DNA of 64,000 bases from Microbacterium lemovicicum (GCF_003991875.1 NZ_CP031423.1:1798001-1862000), one strand, 5' to 3'. Positions 8,253 to 16,698 are shown, counted from the first letter of the stretch. Numbers and translations are program-made. Notes: generated from the letters alone by a model not told the origin.

Positions 8253-9206
8253 TCAGCGGGGGGTGAGCGCAGTGACGACGATGTCCCAGTGCGGGACGTC
8301 GGCGGGTGTCGGGATCTGGGTTCCGGGAAGGGATGCTGCCGCCGCCCCGTACACGACGGCCGAGCGCAGGCACTGCGCGGGGTCTCCCCCGGCGTCGGCG
8401 GCGATGAGGTAGCCGGCGAGCGAGCTGTCACCGGCGCCGACGGTGCTGGCCACGGTGATGCGCGGGGCGGCGGCGCGGAGCGCCTCGTCCGCGGTCACGA
8501 GCAGCGCCCCGTCCGCTCCCAGCGTGACGAGTACGGCGCCGACGCGGTCCGCGACGAGCGTCTGAGCCTGGCGGACGGCCGCGTCGAGCACCTCGGCGGC
8601 GGGGGCGGGCCCCTCGCCGACGAGCTCGGCGAGCTCGTCTTCGTTCGGCTTGATCAGGTCGGGGCGGGCGTGGGCGACGACGTGTGCGAGTGCCGCGCCG
8701 GAAGTGTCGACCGCGATCCGCGGAGCGGAGCCCCGGGATGCGCCGCGGACGGCCTCCACGACCTCGGTGTAGAACCCGTCACCGGCGCCCGGCGGCAGGG
8801 AGCCGGCCAGCACCACCCAGTCGGCGCCGCGCGAGGCGGTCACGATGCCGTCGATGAGAGCGGCCTTCTCGTTCCGGTCGAGCTGCGCGCCGGGGAGGTT
8901 GATCTTGGTCGTGGTGCCGTCGGGGTCGGCGACGGTCAGGTTCGCGCGCACGCGCCCGGCGACGTCGATGCGGCGGATGTCGACGCCGGTGCGCTCGACG
9001 AGCGCCAGATACGGGTCGTCGGCCGCGGACGGCAGCACGGCGACGGTCGCGACGCCCGCGGCGGAGAGCGCGCGGGAGACGTTGACGCCCTTGCCGCCGG
9101 CGTCCTCGCGGGAGTCCGCGGCGCGCTGCACCTCGCCGTGTGTGAGCGGCGCCGTCAGACGTACGGCGCGGTCGAGCGACGGATTGGCGGTGACGGTGAC
9201 GATCAT
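8253..9206 (-). CDS. fruK: 1-phosphofructokinase
   Basis: A 317-residue PfkB-family sugar kinase converting fructose 1-phosphate, the product of FruA, to fructose 1,6-bisphosphate. Visible features are the N-terminal VTANPSLDRAV, the substrate motif AGGKGVNVSRAL, VLAGSLPPG, PDLIKPNEDEL and the anion-hole/catalytic VGAGDSSLAGY with the catalytic Asp. The ATG overlaps the regulator stop in an ATGA junction and has GGAGGT upstream; a slightly earlier in-frame GTG is less favoured. The gene is the second member of the fructose operon and is translationally coupled to the regulator. Confidence 0.95.
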   Translation of the reverse strand: MIVTVTANPSLDRAVRLTAPLTHGEVQRAADSREDAGGKGVNVSRALSAAGVATVAVLPSAADDPYLALVERTGVDIRRIDVAGRVRANLTVADPDGTTTKINLPGAQLDRNEKAALIDGIVTASRGADWVVLAGSLPPGAGDGFYTEVVEAVRGASRGSAPRIAVDTSGAALAHVVAHARPDLIKPNEDELAELVGEGPAPAAEVLDAAVRQAQTLVADRVGAVLVTLGADGALLVTADEALRAAAPRITVASTVGAGDSSLAGYLIAADAGGDPAQCLRSAVVYGAAAASLPGTQIPTPADVPHWDIVVTALTPR

Positions 9207-9988
9207 GCCGTCCACACCTCCACGTCGGCCTCGTCGAGCGCGGTGCGCAGGACGGCGGGCGGCTCGGCGTCGGTGACGAGGATGTCGAGGTCGGAGAGCG
9301 CGGCGAAGGAGACCAGCCGCTCGGTCTCGAACTTGCTCTGATCGGCCACCAGGACGATGCGGCGCGCGCTGCGGACGATCGCGGCCTTGACGGCCGCCTC
9401 CTCGGGATCGGGCGTGCTCGCGCCGAAACCGGCCGACAGGGCGTTGGTGGCGACGAACGCGATGTCGGGACGCAGCCCGGAGATGGCGCGAACCGTCTCG
9501 GCGCCGACCGCGGCCGCGGTGACACCGCGCACGCGGCCGCCGATCAGCGAGAGCGAGACGGTCTCGACGGAGGCGAGCGTGTGCGCCAGGTAAAGGGAGT
9601 GGGTGACCACTTCGGCCGTGCCGCGGGTCGCGAGGAGGCGGGCGGCGAGCTGATCGGCCACCGCGTTCGTCGTGGTGCCGGCATCGAAGAAGATCGAGCC
9701 GCGGAAGTCCTCGCCCAGCACGTCGAGCGCACGATGGGCGATGGAGCGCTTCGAGTCGCTGTGCCGCGCGACGCGGTCGGCCACGGACGGCTCGACGAGG
9801 CTCGCCCGGTCGAGGGGCACGGCGCCGCCGTGCACGCGCCGCAGGGCGCCGGAGCGCTCGAGGGCATCCAGGTCACGGCGGACGGTCTCGGTGGTGACGT
9901 CGAAGTGCGTGGCGAGCTCGAGCACGCCGACGCGCCCGGACTGCAGCAGCATCCGCTCGATGACCTCTTGTCGCTCCGTCGCGTACAC
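9203..9988 (-). CDS. fruR: DeoR family regulator of the fructose operon
   Basis: A 261-residue DeoR-type regulator. The N-terminal helix-turn-helix reads ERQEVIERMLLQSGRVGVLELA, then TTETVRRDLDALERSGALRRVHGG; the C-terminal sugar-phosphate sensing domain has FFDAGTTTNAVAD and FVATNAL. The ligand in such systems is usually fructose 1-phosphate or fructose 1,6-bisphosphate. The GTG start is preferred because AAGGGAG lies five bases upstream; the open frame extends 15 codons further without a good site. It heads the operon with fruK, fruA and ptsH. Repeated ATACAACA boxes upstream are the likely binding sites. Confidence 0.9.
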   Translation of the reverse strand: MYATERQEVIERMLLQSGRVGVLELATHFDVTTETVRRDLDALERSGALRRVHGGAVPLDRASLVEPSVADRVARHSDSKRSIAHRALDVLGEDFRGSIFFDAGTTTNAVADQLAARLLATRGTAEVVTHSLYLAHTLASVETVSLSLIGGRVRGVTAAAVGAETVRAISGLRPDIAFVATNALSAGFGASTPDPEEAAVKAAIVRSARRIVLVADQSKFETERLVSFAALSDLDILVTDAEPPAVLRTALDEADVEVWTA

Positions 9989-10016
9989 CCAGACTCCCTT
10001 GTTCCGTGTCCACACG

Positions 10017-10066
10017 ATACAACACAGAACCACACAGGGGAAGAGTCAATACAACAGAAAACAACA
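10017..10066. promoter_or_regulatory. Repeated FruR-type operator boxes in the fru promoter
   Basis: Three near-identical direct repeats lie upstream of the regulator: ATACAACA at 10017 and 10049 and AAACAACA at 10059 (TGTTGTAT on the coding strand). The spacings of 32 and 10 bp are close to whole helical turns, so a bound protein would sit on one face of the DNA. A TTGACT that could be a -35 element lies between the boxes. AT-rich repeats upstream of a DeoR gene are typical operators; binding is inferred. Confidence 0.6.
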
Positions 10067-10116
10067 CGAGGCGGCACGGGAACGAACCCGCCATCAGGGC
10101 GGGCGCGCGGAGGGGG

Positions 10117-10677
10117 TCAGTGCTCGATGACGCCCTGGAGCTCGACAGCGACCTGGATCGAGGCGATGGTCTCGCGCTTGTGCAGGTTCTCGACCTTCGC
10201 CGCACCGCCTAGCGAGAGCAGCGGGACGAAGATGAACGACTCGTCGAAGGCGAGCTCGCCGTGCGCCGCCACGGCCTCCGGGAAGAGATCCCAGTGCAGG
10301 CTGTCGGACAGCTCTTCGGGACCGTCGAGCTTCACGAGGAAGAGGAACTTCCCCAGGGTGGTGTTGAGTCCCACCGTGCGCCCCTCGCGATAGAGGATGC
10401 CGATGACCCCCACGCTGGGCTCCCAGGTGATCAGGTCGCCGAGACCGGTGACCATGATCGGGACGGCGATGCCGTCGCCCTGCGTCTTCCCGATGCAGTC
10501 GCCGACCTTCTCCTCGTAGAGCTTCGGGTCGATGATGCGCAGGAAGCCGTGCGCGAAGGTGCCGTACCCGTACTTCTCCCAGATCTCCACGAGCTCGTCG
10601 GGCACGCGGCCGCGATACTCCTCGACGATCTCCGGCGGAACCGGCGCGTGCGCTGCGAAATCGGAGATGTCCACCAT
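10117..10677 (-). CDS. Tdi1-like immunity protein (GAD-like plus DUF1851)
   Basis: A 186-residue acidic protein. The first half, VDISDFAAHAPVPPEIVEEY followed by VPDELVEIWEKYGYGTFAHGFLRIIDP, matches the GAD-like domain; the second half, with GLGDLITWEPSVG and the HWDLFPEAVAAHGEL stretch, matches DUF1851. This combination is the immunity protein Tdi1 that neutralises Tde1/Ntox15 DNase toxins. It lies directly downstream of an Ntox15 toxin gene, the order expected for toxin then immunity. Two starts are possible: the one given begins 10 bases after the toxin stop; an ATG nine codons earlier would overlap the toxin gene by 17 bp. The protein has no signal peptide and should act in the cytoplasm. 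Confidence 0.82.
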   Translation of the reverse strand: MVDISDFAAHAPVPPEIVEEYRGRVPDELVEIWEKYGYGTFAHGFLRIIDPKLYEEKVGDCIGKTQGDGIAVPIMVTGLGDLITWEPSVGVIGILYREGRTVGLNTTLGKFLFLVKLDGPEELSDSLHWDLFPEAVAAHGELAFDESFIFVPLLSLGGAAKVENLHKRETIASIQVAVELQGVIEH

Positions 10678-10687
10678 GGCTTCCAAA

Positions 10688-11335
10688 CTATCGGAGGATG
10701 ACATTGATGCTGACGTCGTCCAGGTTCACGCCGGGGTTGTTGTTCACGAAGTCGATGATCGCCCTGTCGATGTCGCCCACCCGCGATCGCCACTGCGAGC
10801 CGAGCGAGGAGTTCACGCCGGCGTCGCCGACTCCGGAGATGTCGGTCGCATCTCCCCCCGCGATCCCGTCCAGGCGGTGCAGGGCGGCCTGGGTCTTCAT
10901 CCACTCCCTGGCCTGCGCCTCGGCTCCCCGTCGACTCAGGCTCGGGTCCGCCTCACGGAGTCTGACGATCTCGTCTCTCAGCGCGACCTCGCGCACGTTC
11001 TGCTGCGCCCGGACCGAAGCGGGCGTGCGACCATGCTCGAGGTAGTCGATGCGGTTGCGCAGCCAATCGCCGGCCGATGTGCGCTGCAGGGTGTCCATCT
11101 GCTCGTTGTACTGGGTGTTGAACGCCTGCGAGCTGTGATTCGGATTCTGCGTGAAGGGACGGATGTTGACGTCGACCGTGTCGTCATATCGGTCGAGGTC
11201 GCGCACCTGCCTCACGACGTTGTCGAGGTGGTCGTTCATGTTGTCGGTGACCTGGTGCAGCTTGTCCTTCGCGTGCACGCCGCCCCTGAGCGCCGCCTGC
11301 TTGAGTTCGCGCAGGATGGGCTTGATCGCGCTCAT
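10688..11335 (-). CDS. Ntox15 (Tde1-like) DNase toxin
   Basis: A 215-residue protein. Residues about 65-195 match the Ntox15 polymorphic-toxin nuclease: AFNTQYNEQMDTLQ, DWLRNRIDYLEHGR, a helical stretch, then WMKTQAALHRLDGIAGG, GVGDAGVNSSLGSQW. The catalytic HxxD motif is His153-Arg-Leu-Asp156. Tde1 proteins with this domain degrade DNA in target cells. Unusually, the protein has no N-terminal WXG100, LXG, PAAR or signal sequence; its first 60 residues are a charged helix (LKQAALRGGVHAKDKLHQV). Its ATG is fused to the stop of the WXG100-like gene in a TGATG junction, so the two are translated together, and the Tdi1-like immunity gene follows. Nuclease activity is inferred from family. Confidence 0.85.
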   Translation of the reverse strand: MSAIKPILRELKQAALRGGVHAKDKLHQVTDNMNDHLDNVVRQVRDLDRYDDTVDVNIRPFTQNPNHSSQAFNTQYNEQMDTLQRTSAGDWLRNRIDYLEHGRTPASVRAQQNVREVALRDEIVRLREADPSLSRRGAEAQAREWMKTQAALHRLDGIAGGDATDISGVGDAGVNSSLGSQWRSRVGDIDRAIIDFVNNNPGVNLDDVSINVILR

Positions 11336-12042
11336 CAGTCGTCCCCTCCGAAGTCGAGCGCCGAGAACTCGGAGAAGAACGTCGACGTGATCGTCTGGAT
11401 GTCCGAGCCGTGCAGCTTGAGCGTCGACTGCGCCTCCTCGAGCGCCGCGAGGTCGGCCTGGAACTCGTCCGAGTCCCCCGCCGTCGCCTCCACCATGGGA
11501 GCGTCGAGGATCGCGTCGATCACCGCCGGCAGCTTCTCGGCCAGTGGCTCGATCGCCATCGGCGCCAGCTGATTGAGCAGCTGCTCGACCGCGATGTCGA
11601 CCGCCGCGTTCAGCAGCTTCTTCTTGATCAGCAGCATGGGGCCGGCGCCGAGCGCGGTGAAGGGATTCGTCAGCATGGCGACGAGCGTGATCATCGTCGA
11701 CGTCACATCGACGATGACCTTCATCTTGAGGGCGAAGATCGCCTCGGCGCCCACGTCCATCGCCGTCGCCGCGGGCGGCATCAGGTCGATGAGCTGCTGG
11801 AGGTTCTGGGAGCGGTTCGTGTTCCAGGCGCCCATCGTCGCCGGACCGGTCTGGCCGCGCAGGGCGCCCGCGAGGTCGCCGTTGACCTTGGTGTCCACGG
11901 CCTGGATGACGCTCTCGAGATCGGTGCCCAGATTGCGAACGAGCGTCGCGCCCGTGCGCACCTCGTCCTCGTCGACGTCCGGCCATTCGAACCCGAGCTT
12001 CTCCATGATCCACACGAGCTCGTTCGGCAGCATCATCCCCAC
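11335..12042 (-). CDS. WXG100-like (type VII) trafficking-domain protein
   Basis: A 235-residue protein. It opens with LPNELVWIMEKLGFEWPDVDEDEV, split here as LPNELVWIMEKLGFEW then PDVDEDEV, the signature of the WXG100-like N-terminal domain found on large actinobacterial polymorphic toxins exported by ESX/type VII systems. Next comes a Gln/Thr-rich helix, then a hydrophobic segment (VDVTSTMITLVAMLTNPFTA) and a long helical tail ending FGGDD. In most relatives this domain is fused to the toxin; here it is a separate gene coupled to the Ntox15 toxin. GTG is chosen because GGAGG lies eight bases upstream; two ATGs follow within nine bases. It probably chaperones or targets the toxin for export. 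Confidence 0.75.
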   Translation of the reverse strand: MGMMLPNELVWIMEKLGFEWPDVDEDEVRTGATLVRNLGTDLESVIQAVDTKVNGDLAGALRGQTGPATMGAWNTNRSQNLQQLIDLMPPAATAMDVGAEAIFALKMKVIVDVTSTMITLVAMLTNPFTALGAGPMLLIKKKLLNAAVDIAVEQLLNQLAPMAIEPLAEKLPAVIDAILDAPMVEATAGDSDEFQADLAALEEAQSTLKLHGSDIQTITSTFFSEFSALDFGGDD

Positions 12043-12178
12043 AGCGACCACCTCCGACACCGAACCTACGGATGCCTCGTCCCGGCCGCCATGGGCAGGA
12101 CTCCCCGTGCGCGTGCCGACCGTTCGCTGCGGCCGTGAGGACACTCCACGCGAGCCGACGGCGCGGTACCGTCGAGCG

Positions 12179-13102
12179 GTGTCCGCCGTTCCCGCCGCCG
12201 AGGTCGTCATCACCGCGGAGCTGGTGCGGTCGCTGCTGCAGAGTCAGGCCGCGCACCTGGGGCCTGCGGCATCCGCTCCTCTCCGGCACGCGGGCAGCGG
12301 ATGGGACTGCGAGCTCTGGCGGCTCGGCGATGACCTCGCGGTGCGGATGCCGCGGCGAGCCCTCGCCGCGCCGCTCGTACTCCACGAGCAGCGGGTGCTG
12401 CCGGTGCTCGGTCCGCGGCTGCGCGCTGCGGGGGTCGAGGTGCCCGAGCCCCTCTTCGCCGGTGCGCCCGGGCATGGGTATCCGTGGGTGTGGAGCGTCG
12501 TCCCGTGGTTCGACGGCACCACGTCCTCGATGACGGGTCGGGCCGAGCGTTCACGCTGGGCGGGCGCCCTCGGGCGGGCCGTCTCGGTTCTGCACTCCCC
12601 CGCCCCCGCTGACCATCCGCGGAATCCCTTCCGGGGCGGACCGCTGTCCGGCCGGGCGGATGCCGTCGCGGCGCGGTTCGAGGGGGCGTCGCCCGCGCTG
12701 CCCGTCGAGGTGCGACGCGTCGCGGAGATCGCCTGGGCTGACGGGATATCCGCATCCGGGTGGGAGGCGGCACCCGTGTGGATCCACGGCGATCTGCATC
12801 CCGGCAATCTGATCGTGCAGGGCGACCGGCTCGGCGCGCTGATCGACTTCGGAGACGTCACCGCGGGCGACCCCGCCTACGACCTCGCGATCGCCTGGCT
12901 CGCCTTCGACGCGACGGGACGCACGTCGTTCCGCGCCGCGTACGGGTCGCGCGCCGATCAGTACCTCTGGACGCGTGCGCGTGCGTGGGCCGTCGCGATG
13001 GCGCTCCTGCTCATCGCCCACGGCGACGACGATCCGGCGGCGCATCGCGAAGGACGCGCCGCGCTGCGGGAGATCATCGGCGACGAGCCGCGGCTCAGCT
13101 GA
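12179..13102 (+). CDS. Aminoglycoside phosphotransferase (APH)-family kinase
   Basis: A 307-residue APH/choline-kinase-fold protein. The catalytic Brenner motif is intact (WIHGDLHPGNLIVQ) as is the metal-binding LIDFGDVTAGDPAYDLA; the N-terminal lobe carries GWDCELWRLGDDLAVRMPRR with the ATP-binding Arg/Lys region. Such proteins phosphorylate small hydroxylated molecules; antibiotic resistance is one possibility among several and is not shown by the sequence. GTG is chosen because TACCGT sits six bases before it, consistent with a leaderless transcript. It is divergent from the toxin cassette with 136 bp between them and converges with the next gene. Confidence 0.85.
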   Translation: MSAVPAAEVVITAELVRSLLQSQAAHLGPAASAPLRHAGSGWDCELWRLGDDLAVRMPRRALAAPLVLHEQRVLPVLGPRLRAAGVEVPEPLFAGAPGHGYPWVWSVVPWFDGTTSSMTGRAERSRWAGALGRAVSVLHSPAPADHPRNPFRGGPLSGRADAVAARFEGASPALPVEVRRVAEIAWADGISASGWEAAPVWIHGDLHPGNLIVQGDRLGALIDFGDVTAGDPAYDLAIAWLAFDATGRTSFRAAYGSRADQYLWTRARAWAVAMALLLIAHGDDDPAAHREGRAALREIIGDEPRLS

Positions 13103-13898
13103 ACTGGGTGCCGATCGCCTCGTCGACGCGGATAGCGCCGTCGCGGTAGGTCAAGCGCGCGACGCTCCCGACGGGCAGGCCCTCCACCACCTGGGGCACC
13201 ATGCCCGGATAGACCATCAGGTCGAACATCGGATCCATGCCGCGCGGCACGCAGGCCCCGCCGTAGGTGCCCGCGGCGTCGGTGGTGACGACGAGGCAGG
13301 ATCCGCCGGTCCGTGTCGGGGCGACCCACACCGTCACACCCCGGTATGTCTCGAATCGCTGGGCATCACCCTCCTCGATGCCGAACGACTGGGCGTAGCC
13401 GTCGTCGAAAGCAGACAGCCGCTCCTCCGGGGTGCTGGACACGGCCTGGAGCGTGGCGGCGGGTTGCGGGGTCAATAGGGTCATGCCGCCCCAGATCGCC
13501 GCGGCGCCCACCGCCGCGCCGGCCAGTGCCGCGACCCAGACCGACCGCCGCCGCCACCACGAGACGGCGGGGCTCGGAGCAGGGTCCGTCGTCGGCCCGG
13601 CACTTCCGGGGGAACTTGTACGGGGCGCCGGGCCGGGCGAGGCGGCCGCATCGACGGTCGTCGTCGTCACGGGCGACGTCTCGGCTCCCACCGACGACGC
13701 GACGTGCGCCACGACCGCGCGATCCACGACGGCGCGGTCGGTCGCCCGGGCGCGGACCACCTCTTCCAAGGCGTGCAGACGACGGAGGGCGTCCGGATCA
13801 CGCGCGATGTCGGCTGCCGGGCCGTACGCCCGCCGGCGCAGCTGTTCGAGCTCCCGCTCGTCGGCGTCCTCGTCGGTGGCCATCAGTCCGGCATCCAT
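13095..13898 (-). CDS. Single-pass membrane protein, unknown function
   Basis: A 267-residue protein that I do not recognise. Residues 1-80 are charged and helical (DEDADERELEQLRRRAYGP), followed by a Pro/Thr/Ser-rich linker, one transmembrane segment at about residues 121-142 (VWVAALAGAAVGAAAIWGG) and an outer domain with two Cys (GGSCLVV, YGGACVP) that could form a disulfide. The layout, a soluble N terminus, a single span and an exported C-terminal domain, resembles membrane anti-sigma or sensor proteins, but no zinc-binding motif is present. GATAAT lies six bases before the ATG, so the transcript may be leaderless. A second ATG five codons later is possible. Confidence 0.7.
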   Translation of the reverse strand: MDAGLMATDEDADERELEQLRRRAYGPAADIARDPDALRRLHALEEVVRARATDRAVVDRAVVAHVASSVGAETSPVTTTTVDAAASPGPAPRTSSPGSAGPTTDPAPSPAVSWWRRRSVWVAALAGAAVGAAAIWGGMTLLTPQPAATLQAVSSTPEERLSAFDDGYAQSFGIEEGDAQRFETYRGVTVWVAPTRTGGSCLVVTTDAAGTYGGACVPRGMDPMFDLMVYPGMVPQVVEGLPVGSVARLTYRDGAIRVDEAIGTQFS

Positions 13899-13956
13899 CG
13901 GATCATTATCGCCGGGCGCACGGACGCCGTGGTCGGGATGACTGCTGGAACCAGAA

Positions 13957-13979
13957 AAACCCCCGCTGAGCGGGGGTTT
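13957..13979 (-). terminator. Terminator of tRNA-Gln
   Basis: AAACCCCCGC and its complement form a 10-bp stem with a TGA loop, flanked by A and T runs, six bases past the tRNA-Gln 3' end on the minus strand. Confidence 0.85.
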
Positions 13980-13984
13980 CACAC

Positions 13985-14059
13985 TGGCTGGGGTACCTGG
14001 ACTCGAACCAAGAACAAAGGTACCAGAAACCTCCGTGTTGCCAATTACACCATACCCCA
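13985..14059 (-). tRNA. tRNA-Gln (anticodon CTG)
   Basis: A 75-nt cloverleaf on the minus strand: acceptor TGGGGTA pairs with TACCCCA, then G and an encoded CCA. The anticodon stem GAGGT/ACCTT (one G-T pair) encloses TTCTGGT, giving anticodon CTG. The T arm is CTTGG TTCGAGT CCAGG. It lies 70 bases downstream of gltX on the same strand and before a strong terminator. Confidence 0.95.
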
Positions 14060-14129
14060 AGGCGGCGGAAGCAAGTCCGTGCCGAGGATCAACTCTACGC
14101 GACGAGAGCGCCTCCGCCAAACCGGAGGG

Positions 14130-15638
14130 TCAGCCGCGCTCGACCAGAGCACCCAATCGGCGCAGCGACTCGGCCTTCCCGAGCAGCTCCATCGACTCGA
14201 ACAGCGGCGGGGAGATGCGACGACCGCTGACGGCAACCCGGAGCGGACCGTAGGCGACACGCGGCTTGAGCCCCAGGCCCTCGATGAGGGCGCCGGACAG
14301 CGCCTCCTGGATCGCCGCAGCCGCGAACTCCGATTCCGGCACCAGCTCGAGGGCGCCGACCGAGGCGACGAGGACCTCGCGGGCGTCGGCGGGCAGTGCC
14401 GTCACGGCCTCCTCGTCGTAGGCGACCTCGTCGACGAACAGGAAGCCGAGCAGAGCCGGAACCTCCCCCATCAGCTGCACCCGTTCCTGCACCAGCGGTG
14501 CGGATACGGCGATCAGCGCCCGCTGCTCCGGCGTGGGCTCGGGCGCGACGAATCCCGCCTGGGCGAGATAGGGGACGATACGCTCCGCGAAGTCCTCGGG
14601 CGCCAGCATCCGGATGTGGTCTCCGTTGATGGACTCCGCCTTCTTCTGGTCGAAGCGCGCCGGGTTCGGGTTCACCTTCTCGATGTCGAAGGCCGCCGTG
14701 AACTCGTCGAGCGAGAACACGTCGCGGTCCGGTCCGATCGACCAGCCCAGCAGTGCCAGGTAGTTCAGCAGACCCTCGTGGATGAAGCCCTTGTCGCGCT
14801 GGAGGAAGAGGTCGGCGCGCGGGTCGCGCTTGGAGAGCTTCTTCGTGCCGTCGCCCAGCACCAGCGGCATGTGGGCGAAGCGCGGGATGTAAGTCGTCAC
14901 TCCGGCGTCGATCAGGGCGCTGTAGAGCGCGAGCTGACGGGCGGTGGACGGCATCAGGTCTTCGCCGCGGAGCACGTGCGTGATGCCCATCAGCGCGTCG
15001 TCGACGGGGTTCACGAACGTGTAGAGCGGGATGCCGCCGGCGCGCACGATCACGAAGTCGGGGAACGAGCCGGCGGGGAAGGTGACCTCGCCGCGGATCA
15101 GGTCGACGTAGGTGAGGTCGTGATCGGGCACGCGCAGGCGCCACGCGGGCTCGCGACCCTCCGCGCGGAACGCCGCACGCTGCTCGTCGGTGAGATCGCG
15201 GTCGAAGTTGTCGTAGCCCAGCTGCTTCGCGCGGCCGGCGGCGGTGTTGCGGGCGTCGATCTCCTCGGCGGTCGAGTAGCTCTCGTAGACGGCGCCGCTC
15301 GCGATGAGCTTCGCGAGCACGTCGCGATAGAGGTCGTGGCGCTGCGACTGCCGGTAGGGGGCGTGCGGCCCGCCGACCTCGACGCCCTCGTCCCAGTCGA
15401 TGTGCAGCCAGCGCAGGGCATCCAGCAGCTGGAGGTAGCTCTCCTCGCTGTCGCGCGCCGCGTCGGTGTCCTCGATGCGGAAGACGAGTTTTCCGCCGTG
15501 GTGGCGGGCGTACGCCCAGTTGAACAGCGCCGTGCGGACGAGTCCGACGTGCGGGAGGCCGGTCGGCGAGGGGCAGAAGCGCACGCGCACCTCGGAGCCG
15601 GTGGCGGTCGTGGTGCGGGGATCCGGTGCAGAAGACAT
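14130..15638 (-). CDS. gltX: Glutamyl-tRNA synthetase
   Basis: A 502-residue class I synthetase that attaches glutamate to tRNA-Glu. The HIGH signature appears as [11 protein letters not shown] near the N terminus (HVGL variant) and the KMSKS signature as KKLSKRD; the insert between holds the usual GEVTFP and [11 protein letters not shown] segments, followed by the helical anticodon-binding domain. In most actinobacteria this enzyme also loads tRNA-Gln with Glu for later amidation by GatCAB, which fits the adjacent tRNA-Gln gene. The start has TAAACT seven bases upstream, overlapping the stop codon of the LysR gene, so gltX has its own leaderless-type promoter. Confidence 0.95.
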   Translation of the reverse strand: MSSAPDPRTTTATGSEVRVRFCPSPTGLPHVGLVRTALFNWAYARHHGGKLVFRIEDTDAARDSEESYLQLLDALRWLHIDWDEGVEVGGPHAPYRQSQRHDLYRDVLAKLIASGAVYESYSTAEEIDARNTAAGRAKQLGYDNFDRDLTDEQRAAFRAEGREPAWRLRVPDHDLTYVDLIRGEVTFPAGSFPDFVIVRAGGIPLYTFVNPVDDALMGITHVLRGEDLMPSTARQLALYSALIDAGVTTYIPRFAHMPLVLGDGTKKLSKRDPRADLFLQRDKGFIHEGLLNYLALLGWSIGPDRDVFSLDEFTAAFDIEKVNPNPARFDQKKAESINGDHIRMLAPEDFAERIVPYLAQAGFVAPEPTPEQRALIAVSAPLVQERVQLMGEVPALLGFLFVDEVAYDEEAVTALPADAREVLVASVGALELVPESEFAAAAIQEALSGALIEGLGLKPRVAYGPLRVAVSGRRISPPLFESMELLGKAESLRRLGALVERG

Positions 15639-15648
15639 CCGCTCCAGT

Positions 15649-16617
15649 TTAGCCGCGGGCGCGCCCGTCCCCTCGAGCGTCCGAGCTCTCGACGACCCGG
15701 ACGAGGGCGGCGAGGGTCGTGCGCACCGACGGCACCCGGTCGGCTCCGTGCGCGGTGACCGTGTGGAGCGTGCGCTCGTCGCCCGCGGGCAGCACGGCGG
15801 TGACGATCCCGGGCAGAAGGGGGAAGGATGCCACGCCCAGCCGCGGCAGCGTCGCCACCCCGATCCCCTGCGCCACGAGGCCCTCGACCGCCACGACGTT
15901 GTCGGTCTCGAAGGTGATGCGCGGGACGAACCCCGCGCGGCCGCAGACCTCGAGCAGGTGTCCGCGGCACTGCGGGCACCCCGCGATCCAGTCCTCCTCC
16001 GCCAGCGCACGCAGCTCCACGCGCCCCTCGCGCACCGCCGGATGGCCGACCGGCAGCACCGCCACCAGCTCGTCCACCCCGACCGTGCGCACCGAGAGTC
16101 CGCGCGCGCTGGTGCGGTGCGGATCCTCCCGGTCGCCGGGATAGCTGAAGGTCAGCGCGATGTCGGCGCGGTCCTCGCGGACGGCGGCCACAGCCTCGGC
16201 CGGCTCGGCCTCGACGTACGTGAGCGTCACTCCCGGGTGCGACGCGGCGAGGTCGGCGAGCAGGCGCGGCACCAGGGTGGGCGAGGCGGACGGGAACCCG
16301 ACGAGACGCACTGTGCCAGCGCGGAGGCCGCGCAGGGCGTCGAGCTCCTCCGCCGCGGCATCGAGCGCCGTCGTGACGGCAGGGGCGTGCCGGGCGAGGA
16401 TGCGGCCCGCCTCCGTCAGGCGCACGGCGCGGCCCGCCCGCTCGAGCACGGCCACGCCGAGCCGGCGCTCCAGCCGCTTCATCTGCTGCGAGACCGCGGG
16501 CTGGCTGTAGCCGAGAGCGGCGGCGGCCGACGTGATCGAGCCGCCGTCGGCGATGGCCTTGACGACGCGCAGCGCCTGCACGTCGATGTCGGCGTCGGCC
16601 GGCTCGCTCTCGGTCAC
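15649..16617 (-). CDS. LysR family transcriptional regulator
   Basis: A 322-residue LysR-type regulator. The N-terminal winged helix is [20 protein letters not shown], then [22 protein letters not shown]; the C-terminal domain is the periplasmic-binding-fold sensor. A CPQC motif with a further Cys ([10 protein letters not shown]) lies in the effector domain and could be redox- or metal-responsive. GTG is chosen because TATGCT sits six bases upstream and the protein starts right before the DNA-binding helix. The divergent aminotransferase gene, 81 bases away, is the probable target; a 13-bp palindrome lies between them. Confidence 0.9.
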   Translation of the reverse strand: MTESEPADADIDVQALRVVKAIADGGSITSAAAALGYSQPAVSQQMKRLERRLGVAVLERAGRAVRLTEAGRILARHAPAVTTALDAAAEELDALRGLRAGTVRLVGFPSASPTLVPRLLADLAASHPGVTLTYVEAEPAEAVAAVREDRADIALTFSYPGDREDPHRTSARGLSVRTVGVDELVAVLPVGHPAVREGRVELRALAEEDWIAGCPQCRGHLLEVCGRAGFVPRITFETDNVVAVEGLVAQGIGVATLPRLGVASFPLLPGIVTAVLPAGDERTLHTVTAHGADRVPSVRTTLAALVRVVESSDARGDGRARG

Positions 16618-16638
16618 CCGCCGAGCATAACAAGACGG

Positions 16639-16651
16639 CATGCATCGCATG
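16639..16651. promoter_or_regulatory. Probable LysR-type operator
   Basis: CATGC-ATC-GCATG is a perfect inverted repeat in the 81-bp divergent region between the LysR regulator and the aminotransferase. Size and symmetry suit a LysR recognition site controlling both genes; binding is inferred. Confidence 0.5.
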
Positions 16652-16698
16652 AGAAACCGGCCGTAGACGAATGCGACCGGGCTGGGGATGCTGGTTCC

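Noticed and set aside
4946..8266. Very long plus-strand open frame (1106 codons) across the fructose operon
   Set aside because: It is antisense to fruA and ptsH, has low-complexity Arg/Gly/Asp content, and exists because stop codons are rare in such GC-rich DNA. The minus-strand genes have clear domains.
12179..13102. Antibiotic resistance kinase
   Set aside because: APH fold is clear but substrate is not; calling it an aminoglycoside resistance gene would go beyond the sequence.
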